A stretch of 64,000 nucleotides of DNA from Siphonodentalium dalli. Taxonomy: Eukaryota > Mollusca > Scaphopoda > Gadilida > Siphonodentaliidae. The notes under the pieces were generated by a model. It was not told the DNA's origin, made no database searches, and saw only the letters and a program-made list of their open reading frames with translations. The stretch is taken from contig CP136061.1 of the NCBI GenBank assembly GCA_032622095.1, positions 9,935,287-9,999,286 on the forward strand. Reading direction: 5' to 3'. Shown here piece after piece: positions 60,841-64,000 of the stretch. The translations under genes and the position numbers were made by a program. Numbering within the stretch: position 1 is the first letter of the stretch; every line of letters starts with the position of its first letter.

Positions 60841-62240
60841 CAATGATCGCCTATATGCCCCTGTAACTTAGACATTGAAGACGCCAATCACTATTTTCAT
60901 GTTTGCCCTTTATTTGTAGATCAGAGAATGGACTTTTACCGAAATTTAAGTATTAATGGCTTTCAATCATTAGAAGCAAATCATTTCTTATATGGGGTAA
61001 AAGGTATATCAAATCAAAAGAACACTACTCTTTTCCGCATTACTCAATCTTTTATAGCTAAAACAGAGCGTTTTGAACAAACCCATGTATGGTAAATTTC
61101 GCTATTCATCTTTCAACTCACTGAGTTCTAGCGTTTTCTTCATAACCGAGATTGGAATACAGATGGAAACCCGACATCCGCAGCACACACACTCTGCACT
61201 CTTCTTTATAAACAGTTTTCTATATCTGCTATGCATTTTTATGTATGTTCCATGATTGTATTAGGAGAGGGGAAAGTTTGTAAGTTTTGTAACTTGTGCC
61301 CTGATCCCTATGTATATTTTTTCTAAAATATGTTTAAAGTAAATCTATCAATGATATTCGGAATTCTGACACGTTCATGTTGATTCAGTGGTGTGGCTAA
61401 TTACTCAACAAGTTTTAGCCACACGTATATCAGTCGACGTAAACATCTCCGTAATAATTATAATATTACGTCGACACGAATTCATGTAAAAACCCATTTC
61501 CAGAACAATGGGCTTCCCCTAATATTGTGACGTCATACTGATGTCGCAGACATTCCAAATAAGGAATAATTTATGCGCGACCTGTTTACGAATATTGCCG
61601 ACAACACTTGAAATTGTTCAGATTTCAACTCTGAAATAACTGTCTCGTTCAAGATAGACGAAACACACTTCAATAACACATCGTTTCGGTCTTTGTCCAC
61701 TGTACATAACACTCATTTTCCAGTTGTGATGAGATTATTAAAAGCGTCGAAATCGAGTTTTACCGATGAATAAATGTCTTTCTTTTAAAAAATATTTTAA
61801 ACAGGAAGCTTATTTGTCAATGTGTGCGCATGATCAAATTAAAATATCGCGTCTCTTTGCTCCGCCCAGTATTTAAATTTAGATCAATATATCGGTTAGC
61901 CAATCGGGGTTAGCGGTTTCTGGTACCGCTTCCAATCAAAACAAGGAATTTCCTGGTATATCCCCAAGTCTGGAAATAGCTTTCCGGCCAGTCCTGTTCG
62001 ACTCAGATGAATTTATATGATATACTGAGTCGAAATTTATGACTGTTTTCGATTGTGATATTAACAACGTGCTCCACGTATTCCGTTCAACTTGAATACT
62101 TAATGTTAATGCTATAGAATCCTATTTGGTATTTATTTAATTATGTAATTGTAAGTTATATATTCGGATATAAACGTATTGACTCAGTGGGCGTGGCTAC
62201 CATAGCGCCAGCATAAAGCGGAGATGATATAGTATTACCA
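60841..62240. other. Intron stretch with a short inverted block
   Basis: GTGGCTAATTACTCAAC...GTTTTAGCCACAC and GTCGACGTAAAC...ATATTACGTCGACAC (61390-61475) are small inverted repeats. No exon is seen. Confidence 0.5.
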
Positions 62241-62526
62241 TTAACCCTTTACCCAACAAACCGGCCAAAAACGGCCAAATAAAGCTGCAACAGCCTAAAT
62301 TATCTTGGGTCTGTCTCAATAAAACCATACAAATATGGATATCATTGGAACCGGCCCATTGACCACATTGTGATGGTTACAGTTATGCCCTGTGCCAATG
62401 CATTCTCTTATATATGCGAGTCGACCATAGGTCGCCTCGCATATATAAGAGAATGCATTGGCCTAAAAAAATCTTTTTTTAACACTTTTTACCATTTTTT
62501 CTTACATTCTTTAACAATTTTATAAT
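62241..62526. mobile_element. piggyBac-like double-hairpin MITE, subfamily B copy 4, truncated
   Basis: The left end, unique segment, first hairpin and AT-rich spacer are present. The sequence then diverges at about 62526, so the second hairpin and right end are lost. Confidence 0.82.
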
Positions 62527-63011
62527 TATATTATATTGAAAACGCACTTGCTTTATAAAACCATTCAAGTATAAAAATAAATCGGGTAAGTTGCGTGTAC
62601 ACGTGTGCCTGTGCGCGTTGGTGCGTGCGTCCCATTCGGTTGGGATCAGTTGGCGAGTAGGATGACAATCCAATGCTTCGGTATATCCTGCGCGTCCGGG
62701 TGCACGTGTGTGCGTTTGGCATACACCAATGTATGCCGTTGTGGCTGCGCCCCTATGTGTGAGTACCATACGGCAACGAAATGGCGTTCGGATGCATTAC
62801 TACCGCGTGTAGTCATGCCGAACAGTACGTGACGGTACATGTACGTAGGCGCACAGACCCAACTCCATGCATAATATATTTGTATATACTTTTGATAGTT
62901 CATATGCTTATGTATAAGCGTTTGTATCATGTTCTTTATTTGCCATTTGTTCATATATAATCTTCAGTAATGGAGGATAATTAAAGATATATATATTCAT
63001 TTATAACTTGC

Positions 63012-63114
63012 CTTGACAGTTATGCTCGTTTGAGATAAGTCTGAACATGTAGAAGTATTCCTCGTTCACCCCCAGCAGATAACGAATGTTGTATCCGATA
63101 GGCTGCATCAATGG
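63012..63114 (-). CDS. Exon, unknown segment upstream of the EGF-like module (possible end of a catalytic or other domain)
   Basis: This is a candidate exon of 103 nt. A TTTTTAACAG acceptor precedes CCATTGATG, and the 3' end CAAG is followed by GCAAGT, a good match to a non-canonical GC donor. Read in phase 0 it encodes about 34 residues ending EYFYMFRLISNEHNCQ. It leaves one G, which joins CC of the EGF exon to make Ala, so phases agree. The segment just before the EGF Cys pattern faintly resembles the last helix of astacin proteases (L-I-N-x-x-Y-x-C), and astacin-EGF-CUB is a known order. That resemblance is weak. The ATG inside the exon is probably not the start, because no signal peptide follows it. 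Another frame is also open but ends in TAA. Treat it as likely but unproven. Confidence 0.45.
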
Positions 63115-63770
63115 CTGTTAAAAATAAACAGTTAAATTTGGAGTTAGTCAGTCTATATAGACCATTCTTCATGCCAAGCGATGAAATAACGTACCTGTAA
63201 CTGTTATCATGTGTTACCAGTGGCAATGGAGGCTTACATTGTGGCCGTTTCTTCGCGGATCGCGGTAAATTCCACCGTAACGGCCGCGTCTGGAAATTTT
63301 GACAACTTTCACTTTCAACTTCTTCCCGTAACAATGACAGGATTATCTGAGAGTGTAAGCCTCTGAAAATTGTTTTTGACGAATAATAAAACAATTTAAT
63401 CTTTTGGATAGCCGCAATTAATCTATTGACCAATTTGACTTGCGTATATAGTAGAAACAACATGCACAAGTTCATTAATAATGTCCAGTGTATTATACAC
63501 GTATACATATGAGTGGGCTGAAGCCTGTCAAAAATATAATGTCAAGCGGGACGAACTGATAATTCAGGGAGGATTGAATAATGCGCTTTTCGACAGCTGT
63601 CAATAAAATAATAATAATTATTATTAGTGTTTATCTCAGTGTATCTTAAGAAAATATATATTATATGCGACGAAATGCTGGAAGTCCGTGTATTCTTCAC
63701 ACGCGTGTAAACACCAAATATAATCATACAGAAACAGGCTCACTTTGTCGTGTCGTGGTTAACCGTGACC
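63115..63770. other. Upstream flank with no confirmed exon
   Basis: A 162-codon ORF (63020-63508, minus) overlaps the putative first exon in another frame. A segment at about 63240-63360 has an AG and a GT in plausible places, but its phase does not fit the next exon. Confidence 0.5.
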
Positions 63771-64000
63771 TGCTACATTGTGTTAATCACACTATACAGT
63801 GGTTGTTAGATTGACAATGACATTAGTGGTGTTAATCATATTATACTGTGGTTGTTAGATTGCCAATGACATTAGTTGTGTTAATCATAGTATACAGTGG
63901 TTGTTAGATTGACAATGACATTAGTGGTGTTAATCATATTATACTGTGGTTGTTAGATTGACAATGATATTAGTGGGGTTTTTGTTGGGTCGGTTCGATG
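63770..64000. repeat. 49-bp tandem repeat at the right edge
   Basis: Four or more units of GTGTTAATCATATTATACTG, then TGGTTGTTAGATTGACAATG and ACATTAGTG; it may extend beyond the window. Confidence 0.9.

Larger units (their letters stand above)
331..63114 (-). other. Multi-exon mosaic extracellular-protein gene (ApeC/CUB/kringle/ShK/sushi/C-type lectin), partial at both ends
   Basis: Sixteen exons (plus one candidate at 1532-1723) join in one continuous minus-strand frame of 2473 nt, about 824 residues. Approximate order in the partial protein: unknown segment 1-34, EGF-like 35-80, ApeC 80-288, CUB 288-402, kringle 403-486, ShK 487-532, sushi 533-593, C-type lectin 594-719, ShK 720-765, sushi 766-824. 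All inter-module junctions are phase 1, the classic mark of exon-shuffled extracellular modules; only introns inside modules use phases 0 or 2. The product should be secreted or an ectodomain, since every module is disulphide-rich and I see no membrane segment. The signal peptide and stop codon lie outside the window. ApeC proteins in amphioxus have been linked to peptidoglycan recognition, so an immune or matrix recognition role is plausible but inferred. Splice joins are manual and untested by RNA. Confidence 0.88.

Noticed and set aside
63230..63360. Another exon upstream of 63114, with TTTCAG and a GTAAGC
   Set aside because: The only open phase ends with one spare base, which does not match the phase-0 entry of the next exon and has no domain support.
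1..64000. tRNA, rRNA or other structured RNA genes
   Set aside because: I noticed no convincing cloverleaf with A and B boxes or rRNA blocks by eye; the clear hairpins belong to MITEs and palindromes.

Overview
The window is eukaryotic (metazoan) intronic DNA. It is visibly AT-rich, full of degenerate mobile elements, and has no bacterial-style ORF arrangement. Almost all of it belongs to one minus-strand gene that runs past both ends of the window. I assembled 16 coding exons (about 2.47 kb of coding sequence in about 63 kb), plus one candidate cassette exon, by matching domain signatures, AG/GT splice sites and reading phase. A chain of marine-invertebrate domain types, together with a dispersed repeat whose end resembles repeats I associate with molluscs, suggests a marine invertebrate, most likely a mollusc. 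The species assignment is inference.

In transcription order (right to left) the exons are: a short exon of unknown identity (63012-63114); an EGF-like module (57558-57692); an ApeC (apextrin C-terminal) domain in three exons (54736-55005, 52217-52432, 51152-51289); a CUB domain in three exons (49577-49677, 48798-48919, 45706-45827); a kringle in two exons (28826-28958, 20797-20915); a ShK domain (14966-15103); a sushi/CCP domain (9660-9842); a C-type lectin domain in two exons (7941-8106, 3016-3227); a second ShK (2110-2247); a possible extra Cys-rich module (1532-1723); and a second sushi (331-507). Every boundary between modules is in phase 1, and every junction gives an open reading frame. 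The product is therefore a modular extracellular protein, about 824 residues long within the window. A role in recognition (innate immunity, mucus or matrix) is inferred from the domains and is not shown by the sequence.

The introns hold five degenerate non-LTR retrotransposon 3' fragments (17544-18351, 18937-20102, 35225-35706, 43926-45031, 50442-51078); a family of TTAA-flanked piggyBac-like MITEs with paired long hairpins (13410-13860, 20141-20537, 29404-29803, 62241-62526) and a related second subfamily (11359-11729, 34595-34948); a head-to-tail chain of short retroelement-like repeats (about 3988-7560) with relatives at 15508-16426, 23612-25112 and 26989-27752; other TIR or foldback elements; and many minisatellites.

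The two most notable observations are the ApeC-CUB-kringle-ShK-sushi-CTLD architecture itself, and a 28-bp minisatellite that appears to have grown out of the 5' splice site of the second C-type lectin exon, leaving decoy GTAAGT sites in tandem. No promoter, translation start, stop codon or poly(A) site of the gene lies inside the window.
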